Virus record (IMG/VR): IMGVR_UViG_3300044946_000150
Location: 1-37,156 of that record
Source of the DNA: a virus
DNA: 37,156 nt
Strand: one strand, 5' to 3'
Shown: piece after piece, positions 29,158 to 35,184 of the stretch
Layout of the letters: the number at the start of each line of letters is the position of its first letter
Position numbering within the stretch: position 1 is the stretch's first letter
The notes under the pieces: model-generated
The model's database searches: none
What the model was told of the DNA's origin: nothing
The model's input: only the letters and a program-made list of their open reading frames with translations
Position numbers and translations under genes: made by a program

Positions 29158-29402
29158 CAGTCGGCCTGGCCGCGCACGATCGGTCGGCGACGGGCCGCGA
29201 CGCCCGAGAGCTCGTTGGCGGCCCAGAGCAGGGCGCAGCCGCCGGTGATCCATCCGGCTGGAGAGTAGATCATGGACGCTCCCCACGACACCATCGCGGC
29301 ACCCGCCAGCCCAACGAGGCTGTGCGCTATGCGGACAGTATGCCCCGCAAATGCCACCATGGACAGCGGAAGCGTCCGGATAGCGGACAAGAGACGGCCC
29401 AT
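29157..29402 (-). CDS. Small two-segment membrane protein
   Basis: The 81-residue protein (MGRLLSAIRTLPLSMVAFAG) has hydrophobic stretches at about residues 12-40 and 44-65 (GAAMVSWGASMIYSPAGWIT, GGCALLWAANELSGVAARRR). It lies between terminase and portal, where a membrane gene is unexpected. An inner-membrane or superinfection role is possible but unproven. The stop overlaps the portal start. Confidence 0.65.
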   Translation of the reverse strand: MGRLLSAIRTLPLSMVAFAGHTVRIAHSLVGLAGAAMVSWGASMIYSPAGWITGGCALLWAANELSGVAARRRPIVRGQAD

Positions 29403-29424
29403 GGTCCACCATGATGCACCCGAA

Positions 29425-31038
29425 TCACCAAATCTGCTGCGTCACCGACGGCTCACGATCCCCGGCCAGCTCGGCCAGCGCCCACACGCCCATACACATC
29501 GCCACCGCACCGTCGATGTGGTGCCGGCTGCGGCCCTTCGAGAGCGTGAATCCCCGGTCCTGCTCCCGCTTCACCGCAGCATGCACCATCCGCCGCAGGT
29601 CATCGTCCCCGTTGTGAACGATCGTGCCCGCCACGATCTTGTCGTACGTCAGGCCGACCGCTGGAGCCATCCGCACTGGCGTCTGGTCGAACTGGATGAC
29701 CAGCAGCCCCTTGTCGTCCTCGAGGGCTTGGGCGTGCAGCTCGAAGTAGCGCGGGTCGTAGACGACACCCTCGAACCGGTCCTGCAGCTCGGCAGCCAGG
29801 ACCGCGATGTACTCCCAGATCTCGGTGTGCGGCAACTTCCCATTGTCCGGATACCAGATCCGCGCCGTCACGGCACTGCGGCCATCGGCCAGAGAGGCCA
29901 CCTGGACGACGGCCACCGAGTCCCGCTTGAGCGCCATGTCGATGGCGAGCACCGTGGGCTCGTCGCCCTGGATCTCCCACTCGCCCTGGCACTGCGACCA
30001 GGCACCCGGATGGTCTTTCAGCCACGATTCGGTGGCCTGATCCACCCACTGGTTGCCGTAATACCGCTGCCACTCGTTCTTCGAGGTGCCAGGGGTGTTG
30101 TACATCGCCACCCGATCCTCGACATTCCACAGGATCCCCGCAGCAGGCGACGCGGCGATGGCCGCGATACGCCGATCGGCCGGATCTTCGAAGTCCAGGC
30201 CGTCCGGGGCCTCGAAGATGTCGAAAAGCAGCCGCGGGGCGATCGACGGGTCCTTTTCCGCCTTCCTGGCCTGAACGACCATCTTCCCGAACAGGCTATG
30301 ATCGATGTCTGAACCGGCCGTAGAAAGTTTGAGAATCCGGCCAGGACCGCGGAAAACCTCGCGATAATCCTGCTCATCGCCCGAATCATCCGGAATACGG
30401 TAGAGAACGTTCCGTTTCTTCGTCGACTTCCCCACCACGGTGTACACACGGGCCTTATTCGACCCCTCATCGCCCCACTCGTGCATCTCATCGCACGCGA
30501 AAAACGTCGGCTGGCCGCCCTCATTGGTTCCCGCAGCCGCGGCGATGCGCCTGATGGTGCCCGGTCGGCCGTCGGAGAAGGAGATCTCGGTGTCGTACAC
30601 CTCGAAGAACCCGCACAGCGGCGACTCCTTGGCCATCTGGTCCCGGCCACCGAGCATGGTGCCGGTGATCGAGAACAGGAGGTCGGCCTGCTCGAAGCTA
30701 GCGGCCGAGATGATGATGTTCGGGGACGCCGGCGCCACCACCGCCGGCCCACCGAACTCCAGCGCCACCAGGGCGGCCACGAACGTCGTCTTACCGTCCC
30801 CGGTCGCCGCGGTGCGGATCGCCTCGCCGTAATGCCAGTAGTCGCACTGCGGGCAGTACTCGTACCAGCGGTAGACGAACCGCTTCTGGTCCCGCCGCAG
30901 CTTGATCAGCTGCCCGTAGAAGTCGCCTTCGGCGCAGATGCAGTTCTCTTCGATCCACCGGCAGGCGATCGCACCGTAGGTGGGCCACTTTGCCGCGCCT
31001 TCCGGCTGCCAGCCGCAGTTGGCGCACGGGCTAGCCAT
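29425..31038 (-). CDS. terL: Terminase large subunit with Cys-rich N-terminus
   Basis: The 537-residue protein starts at ATG 31038 (MASPCANCGWQPEGAAKWPT). An N-terminal region with C5, C8, C26, C33, C35, C62 and C65 probably binds zinc. The ATPase has a Walker-A-like ATGDGKTT (78-85) and a Walker B ending in D183-E184 (FFACDEMHEW). The C-terminal nuclease has D367 (LAIDMAL), D428 (VVYDPRYF) and D509 (HHIDGAVAM). It pumps DNA into the head and cuts it. The start overlaps the stop of the Cys-rich mini-protein. The N-terminal zinc-like region is an unusual addition. Confidence 0.92.
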   Translation of the reverse strand: MASPCANCGWQPEGAAKWPTYGAIACRWIEENCICAEGDFYGQLIKLRRDQKRFVYRWYEYCPQCDYWHYGEAIRTAATGDGKTTFVAALVALEFGGPAVVAPASPNIIISAASFEQADLLFSITGTMLGGRDQMAKESPLCGFFEVYDTEISFSDGRPGTIRRIAAAAGTNEGGQPTFFACDEMHEWGDEGSNKARVYTVVGKSTKKRNVLYRIPDDSGDEQDYREVFRGPGRILKLSTAGSDIDHSLFGKMVVQARKAEKDPSIAPRLLFDIFEAPDGLDFEDPADRRIAAIAASPAAGILWNVEDRVAMYNTPGTSKNEWQRYYGNQWVDQATESWLKDHPGAWSQCQGEWEIQGDEPTVLAIDMALKRDSVAVVQVASLADGRSAVTARIWYPDNGKLPHTEIWEYIAVLAAELQDRFEGVVYDPRYFELHAQALEDDKGLLVIQFDQTPVRMAPAVGLTYDKIVAGTIVHNGDDDLRRMVHAAVKREQDRGFTLSKGRSRHHIDGAVAMCMGVWALAELAGDREPSVTQQIW

Positions 31039-31165
31039 CGTCGTCTTCCTCGTCGAGGCACGGGCATTCCGCCACCCACTCGTCGCAGAACTCACACCAA
31101 TCGCAGTCCCCGGTGGTGCAGTAGCAGTTCTCGCCGGCCGTTCCCCATGGGGACACGTCAGTCAC
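31031..31165 (-). CDS. 44-aa Cys-rich mini-protein between terminase genes
   Basis: The start is GTG 31165, overlapping the stop of the small terminase gene by eight bases. The protein reads VTDVSPWGTAGENCYCTTGD, then CDWCEFCDEWVAECPCLDEE, then DDDG. Seven cysteines fall at residues 14, 16, 21, 24, 27, 34 and 36. The end overlaps the terminase start. Seven Cys in 44 residues suggests zinc or Fe-S binding or a redox role. It could assist the Cys-rich N-terminus of the large terminase. No family is recognised. Confidence 0.65.
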   Translation of the reverse strand: MTDVSPWGTAGENCYCTTGDCDWCEFCDEWVAECPCLDEEDDDG

Positions 31166-31652
31166 GCGGATCGTCCTCGTCTTCCTCGGCCGTCGCAGGT
31201 TGCATGTACCGGCGGTTCACGTCCTCGAGCGCAGTACGATTCGTGATGATCGCGATCCCTAGCCGGGCCCGGTTGAGCGCGCCCACCCCCAACTGCGCCT
31301 CGCACTTCTCCACCACGGCCATCGCCCTCGACGCGATCCCATACTTCGGGTTCTCCACCGGCTGACCCATCGAGCCCTTCGCCACCGGCGCCATATCCGC
31401 CTCGGCAACGAGCAGCGCGGCACGGTCAAGGTGGTCGGCCCAGCGGAGCAGCACCACCTCGTCCACCTCCGTCAGGGCGGCGGCCACCGGGTCGGCCCAG
31501 AACTTTGCCCACGCCCGGACGGTCTCGCCGCGCCAGCCGCCGGCACGCTCCGGCAGGTCGAACCTAGCCACCGACGGGATGGCGGCTATCTCGGCTTGGC
31601 GGCCGTTGCGACGGTCCACGGCGGTCCCGGCCGCCTTCTTAGTGCGCGGCAT
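31158..31652 (-). CDS. terS: Terminase small subunit
   Basis: The 164-residue protein (MPRTKKAAGTAVDRRNGRQA) has a basic N-terminus, a helical core (DEVVLLRWADHLDRAALLVA, NPKYGIASRAMAVVEKCEAQ, LGVGALNRARLGIAIITNRT) and an acidic C-terminus (ATAEEDEDDPRD). This matches phage P27-family-like small terminases that recognise the packaging site. It precedes the large subunit with only the Cys-rich mini-gene between them. The helical core motif LGVGALNRARLG is typical of the family (from memory). Confidence 0.8.
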   Translation of the reverse strand: MPRTKKAAGTAVDRRNGRQAEIAAIPSVARFDLPERAGGWRGETVRAWAKFWADPVAAALTEVDEVVLLRWADHLDRAALLVAEADMAPVAKGSMGQPVENPKYGIASRAMAVVEKCEAQLGVGALNRARLGIAIITNRTALEDVNRRYMQPATAEEDEDDPRD

Positions 31653-31890
31653 CGACGCCCAGCGCCTTCACTATCGCCAGGACGGTAGCGCATGGCCACG
31701 ATGCGCTGGCGCCAGCAGCCTCGATGCACTCCAGGCACTCGACCGGCGGCTCGTCGCCCAGGAATGTCGCAAGCGGGACTGGCTGATGTAACTCCAGGAC
31801 GGCAAGCAGAGCGGCGGCCATGAGGTCGTCTCCATCGCGCAGCTGATCGCGCGCGTACTCGACGGCGTCGCGGATCTTGGCGATGTTCAT
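31639..31890 (-). CDS. Small hypothetical protein with CLEC motif
   Basis: The 83-residue protein (MNIAKIRDAVEYARDQLRDG) is helical in its first 50 residues. It holds ECLECIEAAGASASWPCATV, which may bind metal, and ends ALGVDAAH. It overlaps the terminase small subunit by 14 bases. It is probably transcribed with the packaging genes. No function is recognised. Confidence 0.6.
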   Translation of the reverse strand: MNIAKIRDAVEYARDQLRDGDDLMAAALLAVLELHQPVPLATFLGDEPPVECLECIEAAGASASWPCATVLAIVKALGVDAAH

Positions 31891-32210
31891 CAGTCCTCCG
31901 TGGGCACGTCGGGGGTGGCGGAAACATTGTCGCGCGACACGGCCAGCTTCAGGCCGGCCAGCTCGGCAAAGTCGATGAGCGAGATGCAGCCGTCGAGCGG
32001 ATGGCCGTGCTCGAATTCGACGATCACCTCCGGCTCATCGTCACGCAGGTGCCACTCGGCATCCGAGAAGCGCTCGACGGAGCCAAGACCCGACCGGTAG
32101 CGCAGATAGTAGTAGCGGCCCTGATCATCCCACGCATCCCACTGGGAAGGGCACGCTCGGCACGTCTGAACTGCGCGAACGATGGTGATCCGATCGTCAG
32201 ACCGATCCAT
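31890..32210 (-). CDS. Hypothetical protein with TCRAC motif, 106 aa
   Basis: ATG 32210 (MDRSDDRITIVRAVQTCRAC) is chosen because AGGAGG stands six bases upstream. The rest is a compact acidic domain (WDAWDDQGRYYYLRYRSGLG, EVIVEFEHGHPLDGCISLID, LAGLKLAVSRDNVSATPDVP). It is the first gene of the late packaging operon after a terminator. No family is recognised. The CxxC could bind zinc or be structural. Confidence 0.65.
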   Translation of the reverse strand: MDRSDDRITIVRAVQTCRACPSQWDAWDDQGRYYYLRYRSGLGSVERFSDAEWHLRDDEPEVIVEFEHGHPLDGCISLIDFAELAGLKLAVSRDNVSATPDVPTED

Positions 32211-32493
32211 GATCATCCTCCTGGGTGATCTTGAAACTGATGGCCACGTGGTACCAGCGAAAAAAGGGAGCAATGGGCGGGGTCCTGGGCGTCCCCGCCA
32301 CTAAAAAACTCGATCATGTCGTGGCCTGTGGCTATGCATGATTATTGTCATCTTGCTTCTACACATGGGTGGTGCTGGTTGGGGGGTCTGTGGTGGTGTG
32401 TCCTGGTTCTGGCGGTGGCTGGTGAGGACACTCCCGTTGCTGGGTGTGGTGAATTCCGTGGTGATTGCTTTCCTTTTTCGCGGTGGCGTGTGT
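32211..32493. other. Gene-free region before the packaging operon (possible cos/rut region)
   Basis: This 283-base gap contains a terminator hairpin (32276-32299), an AT-rich patch near 32325-32360, and a stretch whose minus-strand transcript is rich in C and A and poor in G (32370-32450), like a Rho-loading site. A packaging site (cos) would also be expected around here in HK97-like phages with a neighbouring HNH gene. No cos end sequence can be identified. Confidence 0.5.
32276..32299. terminator. Terminator hairpin after the HNH gene
   Basis: GGCGGGG (32276-32282) and CCCCGCC (32293-32299) form a perfect 7-bp stem with a 10-base loop. On the minus strand a TTTTTT tract lies about ten bases beyond, and on the plus strand AAAAAA follows. 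It probably ends the accessory operon before the packaging genes. Confidence 0.7.
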
Positions 32494-32835
32494 TCATTTC
32501 CTGCCGCTGGCTTTGGTGGAGTTGCATGTGCGGCAGAGGACGTGGAGATTCCCTGGGTGGTCTGTTCCGCCGTGTGCTTTCGGGATGATGTGGTCTACGG
32601 TGAGGTCGGTTGCTGGGTGTGGTGGTCGGTTCCATCCTGGGCATATGCTGCCGTATTGTGCGCGGTGGTTGGTGAGGATCTGTGTGGATAGTGCTGTCCA
32701 TTGACTGCCGTATCCACGCTGGTGACGACTGCCTCGTCTGGTTTCGGTTCGCTGGTTGAGCGCTGTCTGGCATGGTGGGCAGCGTGATCCGCTGGTGGTG
32801 AGTTTTCCGCAGCCGAGGCAGAATTTCGTCGGCAT
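32494..32835 (-). CDS. HNH endonuclease beside the terminase
   Basis: The 113-residue protein (MPTKFCLGCGKLTTSGSRCP) has two N-terminal CxxC pairs that may form a zinc knuckle. Its HNH core reads DLTVDHIIPKAHGGTDHPGN, then LHVLCRTCNSTKASGRK. The catalytic His (in DH), a central Asn and the C-terminal CxxC-Asn match HK97-gp74-like HNH proteins, which assist terminase cleavage at cos. It lies next to the packaging genes, and its GC is much lower than its neighbours, suggesting transfer. It could alternatively be a homing endonuclease. Confidence 0.85.
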   Translation of the reverse strand: MPTKFCLGCGKLTTSGSRCPPCQTALNQRTETRRGSRHQRGYGSQWTALSTQILTNHRAQYGSICPGWNRPPHPATDLTVDHIIPKAHGGTDHPGNLHVLCRTCNSTKASGRK

Positions 32836-32837
32836 GG

Positions 32838-33107
32838 TCAGTGGTCGTATTTGCGGTCGACGGTAATCGTGGTGGTGATTCGTACTTGGCCGTACTCGCT
32901 GATGTCGATCGCGACTGAGCGCTTTCCGAGGACAACATAATGTATGCCGTTGATGATGAGCGGCATGTGCGGGTCGACGGGCAGTGTGAGTGCGTGAATT
33001 TCGTGCAGGGTGATGTACCGGTCGCCGTTTTCGGGATCGAATCCCTGGATGATGGTGATCTCGTTCGCCATGGTTTTGACCATCCGGTGTTCGTTGTCCA
33101 TGTTCAT
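32838..33107 (-). CDS. Hypothetical protein in a low-GC island, 89 aa
   Basis: The ATG at 33107 (MNMDNEHRMVKTMANEITII) shares ATGA with the stop of the gene upstream. The sequence reads QGFDPENGDRYITLHEIHAL, then TLPVDPHMPLIINGIHYVVL and VAIDISEYGQVRITTTITVD, a probable beta-rich domain. GC is lower than the phage average, like the neighbouring HNH gene. No function is recognised. Confidence 0.65.
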   Translation of the reverse strand: MNMDNEHRMVKTMANEITIIQGFDPENGDRYITLHEIHALTLPVDPHMPLIINGIHYVVLGKRSVAIDISEYGQVRITTTITVDRKYDH

Positions 33108-33256
33108 CGTCCGTTCTGTACGGCTGAGATGGTGAGGGTGATGGCGATCATTCCGCGGATGGTCCATGGGGTGGCGTTGTCGATCCAGCGGGGTGTGATC
33201 GTGCGCGTCCTGGGTTGGCCGGCTTGTGGTTCGGGGTTGCGTGGTCTGGCGTTCAC
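33104..33256 (-). CDS. Small hypothetical protein with C-terminal hydrophobic segment
   Basis: The 50-residue protein starts at GTG 33256, sharing GTGA with the upstream stop. The sequence is NARPRNPEPQAGQPRTRTIT then PRWIDNATPWTIRGMIAITL, with a short hydrophobic end (TISAVQ). It is a plausible small membrane-associated or leader-like product. Both ends overlap their neighbours, which supports translation. Confidence 0.55.
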   Translation of the reverse strand: MNARPRNPEPQAGQPRTRTITPRWIDNATPWTIRGMIAITLTISAVQNGR

Positions 33257-33672
33257 GTCTCGCTCCCGTCGTTTGTAGTGGGGTTCTGCGGGTTTCCTGG
33301 CGTCTGGCCCTGGTTCGGGTGCTCCGGGTGGCTTCTGCGGCCGTCCTGTGCGGTCTCCTGGCCCTCCTGGCGTGGTTCGTGGGTGAGCCAGTCGGGCAGC
33401 GCGTCGTCTTCGTCGAGCTGCTGTCGCGTGTCGGCGAGCTCGGCCCGGAGTCGGGCACGTTCGGCCTGGACTTCGGCGAGCGCGTCCTGGAACAGTTCGC
33501 GGCGGCTCTTCTCGGTGGCCGCTTCGACGAAGAGGAGCTGGTTCTCGTCGCGCGTGTCGGCGAGCGCCTGCAGCACGGCGCGGAGGTCGGCTGCGGCGTG
33601 GTCGGGCATGAGTACCTGGCCTGAGGTGGTGTCGAGCCACGCGGCAAGTCGTCCTTCGGCGTCGTGTGTCAT
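33253..33672 (-). CDS. Coiled-coil hypothetical protein
   Basis: The 139-residue protein (MTHDAEGRLAAWLDTTSGQV) has a central coiled coil (ATEKSRRELFQDALAEVQAE, RARLRAELADTRQQLDEDDA) and a polar C-terminal tail (GRRSHPEHPNQGQTPGNPQN). The coiled coil suggests dimerisation or scaffold-like behaviour. It sits in a run of small overlapping genes whose products carry Cys pairs. No family is recognised. Confidence 0.65.
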   Translation of the reverse strand: MTHDAEGRLAAWLDTTSGQVLMPDHAAADLRAVLQALADTRDENQLLFVEAATEKSRRELFQDALAEVQAERARLRAELADTRQQLDEDDALPDWLTHEPRQEGQETAQDGRRSHPEHPNQGQTPGNPQNPTTNDGSET

Positions 33673-33878
33673 GCCGGGTCCTCGGCGGTCAGCGGCTCGC
33701 CGCATTCGTCGCAGCGCCCGGATCCGTTGCGCGAGCCGTAGGGGTGGGTGCAGCGCGGCGCACGGAGTGCCGTCGTGCATGGGGTGTCGCGGTGTCCGTG
33801 GGTGCGGCATCGGTCGCCCGCTCCGGGACGCACCGGATAGCCGGAGTCGACGCAGTAAGCCTCGCCGGTCTCGGTCAT
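33669..33878 (-). CDS. Small Cys/His-rich protein
   Basis: The 69-residue protein (MTETGEAYCVDSGYPVRPGA) contains C9, several later Cys and His, and CDEC near the end (SGRCDECGEPLTAEDPA). The pattern fits one or two zinc-binding sites. Its neighbours are similar small Cys-rich proteins. Overlapping starts and stops support real translation. The function is unknown. Confidence 0.6.
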   Translation of the reverse strand: MTETGEAYCVDSGYPVRPGAGDRCRTHGHRDTPCTTALRAPRCTHPYGSRNGSGRCDECGEPLTAEDPA

Positions 33879-34090
33879 GCCGGGCCACCCTCGGCGGTCG
33901 GTGCGGTGGTGTAGCGCGGGTCGGGCACGGCGTGGATGCGGAACACGCCATCCACATCGATGGACCAGGACCCGCCGCAGTCGCAGACGTGGGGGCCGTC
34001 GGCGTGGGGTGCCTGGGTGCAGCGGCACCAGGCCTGGGCGGTGCCGCAGACGAGGGTGCCCTCGACGACCTGCGCGTCGGTCTCGGCCAT
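33875..34090 (-). CDS. Small Cys-rich protein
   Basis: The 71-residue protein (MAETDAQVVEGTLVCGTAQA) holds a Cys cluster (CGTAQAWCRCTQAPHADGPH, then CDCGGSW) that could bind zinc. The C-terminus is a short beta-rich stretch (SIDVDGVFRIHAVPDPRYTT). It lies just before the WhiB-like gene, two bases from its stop. The function is unknown. Confidence 0.6.
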   Translation of the reverse strand: MAETDAQVVEGTLVCGTAQAWCRCTQAPHADGPHVCDCGGSWSIDVDGVFRIHAVPDPRYTTAPTAEGGPA

Positions 34091-34091
34091 G

Positions 34092-34580
34092 TCAGCGCCT
34101 TCCGGTGGTGTCGGTGTCGGTGGCGTGCAGGTCGGCGGCCGCCTCAACCCGCGCACGCTTGATCCACGTCTTCGCGGTGTCGGCGGTGACGCCGTAGTGC
34201 TCGGCGACGGCGCGGTTGGCGTCGCCGTCGGAGTGCAGGCGCAGGCGGGCGCGGTGCCAGTAGGCGAGGGCGTCGCGGCGGCGCATGCGGGCGAGGGTGA
34301 TGCGGTCGCTGGTGGCGATGGGGGGCGGGTCGGTGACGGCGCGGTCGCGGCCGTCGTCCCAGTAGAGGCCGGCCCAGATGCCGGAGGTGCGTCCGGCGGT
34401 GCGGGCGTCGTCGAGGCATGCGGCACGGACGGGGCAGGTGTGGCAGTAGCCGACGGCGGTGCGGGCGTCGGGGGTGTTGGAGCGGTGGGGGAAGAAAATC
34501 GCGGGGTTGGGTGCGGTGCGGCAAGCGGCGTCGGTTCGCCAGTCGTGGCGGATGGTGGTGCGCTCGTCGAGGGCGGTCAC
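34092..34580 (-). CDS. WhiB-family regulator with C-terminal helix-turn-helix
   Basis: The 162-residue protein starts at GTG 34580. Four cysteines (C20, C46, C49, C55) follow the WhiB pattern CxxCxxxxxC, and GIWAG at about residue 67 matches the family turn. WhiB proteins bind a 4Fe-4S cluster and act with sigma factors or as redox-responsive regulators. Residues 95-150 (RRDALAYWHRARLRLHSDGD, AVAEHYGVTADTAKTWIKRA) add a helix-turn-helix not present in small WhiB proteins. The first nine residues equal those of the Rad52-like protein. It may control the accessory or late genes or host genes. Confidence 0.85.
   Translation of the reverse strand: MTALDERTTIRHDWRTDAACRTAPNPAIFFPHRSNTPDARTAVGYCHTCPVRAACLDDARTAGRTSGIWAGLYWDDGRDRAVTDPPPIATSDRITLARMRRRDALAYWHRARLRLHSDGDANRAVAEHYGVTADTAKTWIKRARVEAAADLHATDTDTTGRR
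34553..34580 (-). repeat. 28-bp direct repeat at a gene start (copy 2)
   Basis: This is identical to 4821-4848. It covers the GTG and first nine codons of the WhiB-like gene. Confidence 0.9.
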
Positions 34581-34888
34581 GGCTGGGCCTCGCCGTCGGG
34601 TCCGAACGAGCGGATCTTTCCGATGGGTCCTGCGGCAATGGCGCGGTCCAACTGCGCGTGCGTGTTCGGGAGCGCGAACTGGTCCCAGTCGTCCGGCCGG
34701 ATCGGCAGCCAGATCCCCATGTCCTCCTGCGACTGGTTGTCGATGATGTGCCGCGCGTCGTCGTAGCAGCGGACGCAGACGTAGGTGGTGCCGTTCTCAT
34801 CCCAGGGCCAGACGTTCAGGTCGAGTTCGAAGAGGGGGCGGCGCTGGCTGCACTTGGCGCAGACGCCTTCGCGGGGCTGGGTGGTCAC
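34577..34888 (-). CDS. Small zinc-ribbon protein, 103 aa
   Basis: The protein starts at GTG 34888 (MTTQPREGVCAKCSQRRPLF) with AAGGA upstream. CAKC at residues 10-13 and CVRC later (TTYVCVRCYDDARHIIDNQS) form a probable zinc ribbon. The C-terminus reads WLPIRPDDWDQFALPNTHAQ, LDRAIAAGPIGKIRSFGPDG. Its stop overlaps the WhiB start (GTGA). An upstream in-frame extension to 35695 is rejected as a shadow of the replication gene. Confidence 0.7.
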   Translation of the reverse strand: MTTQPREGVCAKCSQRRPLFELDLNVWPWDENGTTYVCVRCYDDARHIIDNQSQEDMGIWLPIRPDDWDQFALPNTHAQLDRAIAAGPIGKIRSFGPDGEAQP

Positions 34889-34917
34889 GTTCGGTTCCTT
34901 TCGATGGCGGTGTGCGC

Positions 34918-35184
34918 TCACCAGTCGTCGGCCTTGGTGCGCGCCGATTTGGCGTTGGCCTGGCGCAGCCGGGCGAGCCACTTCGTGTGGCCGGCATCTC
35001 CGTGGGTCTCGTCGCCGGTGGCCGCTCGCCCTGGCCGGCAGATCGGGCACGGACGCACCGCCTCGTGCCAGCGGCCGTGCTTGTGGAGCTTGTGCTCGAT
35101 CCAGCCGGCCTCGCAGCCGGCGGTGTGGGTGCAGGGGCAGCCGGGGCGGTCGCAGGGCAGCGGGCGCCACGGGACGGTATTCAT
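34918..35184 (-). CDS. Small Cys/His-rich protein, 88 aa
   Basis: The protein starts at ATG 35184 (MNTVPWRPLPCDRPGCPCTH), sharing ATGA with the initiator stop. CxxxxCxC and later CPIC (AVRPCPICRPGRAATGDETH) could form a zinc finger, and the tail is basic (LRQANAKSARTKADDW). It is co-translated with the replication initiator. An accessory nucleic-acid-binding role is possible. Confidence 0.65.
   Translation of the reverse strand: MNTVPWRPLPCDRPGCPCTHTAGCEAGWIEHKLHKHGRWHEAVRPCPICRPGRAATGDETHGDAGHTKWLARLRQANAKSARTKADDW

Noticed and set aside
32348-32938. 196-codon minus-strand frame over the HNH gene
   Set aside because: It is a low-complexity His/Pro/Thr/Arg shadow produced by the C/A-rich strand. 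The HNH frame has clear motifs.
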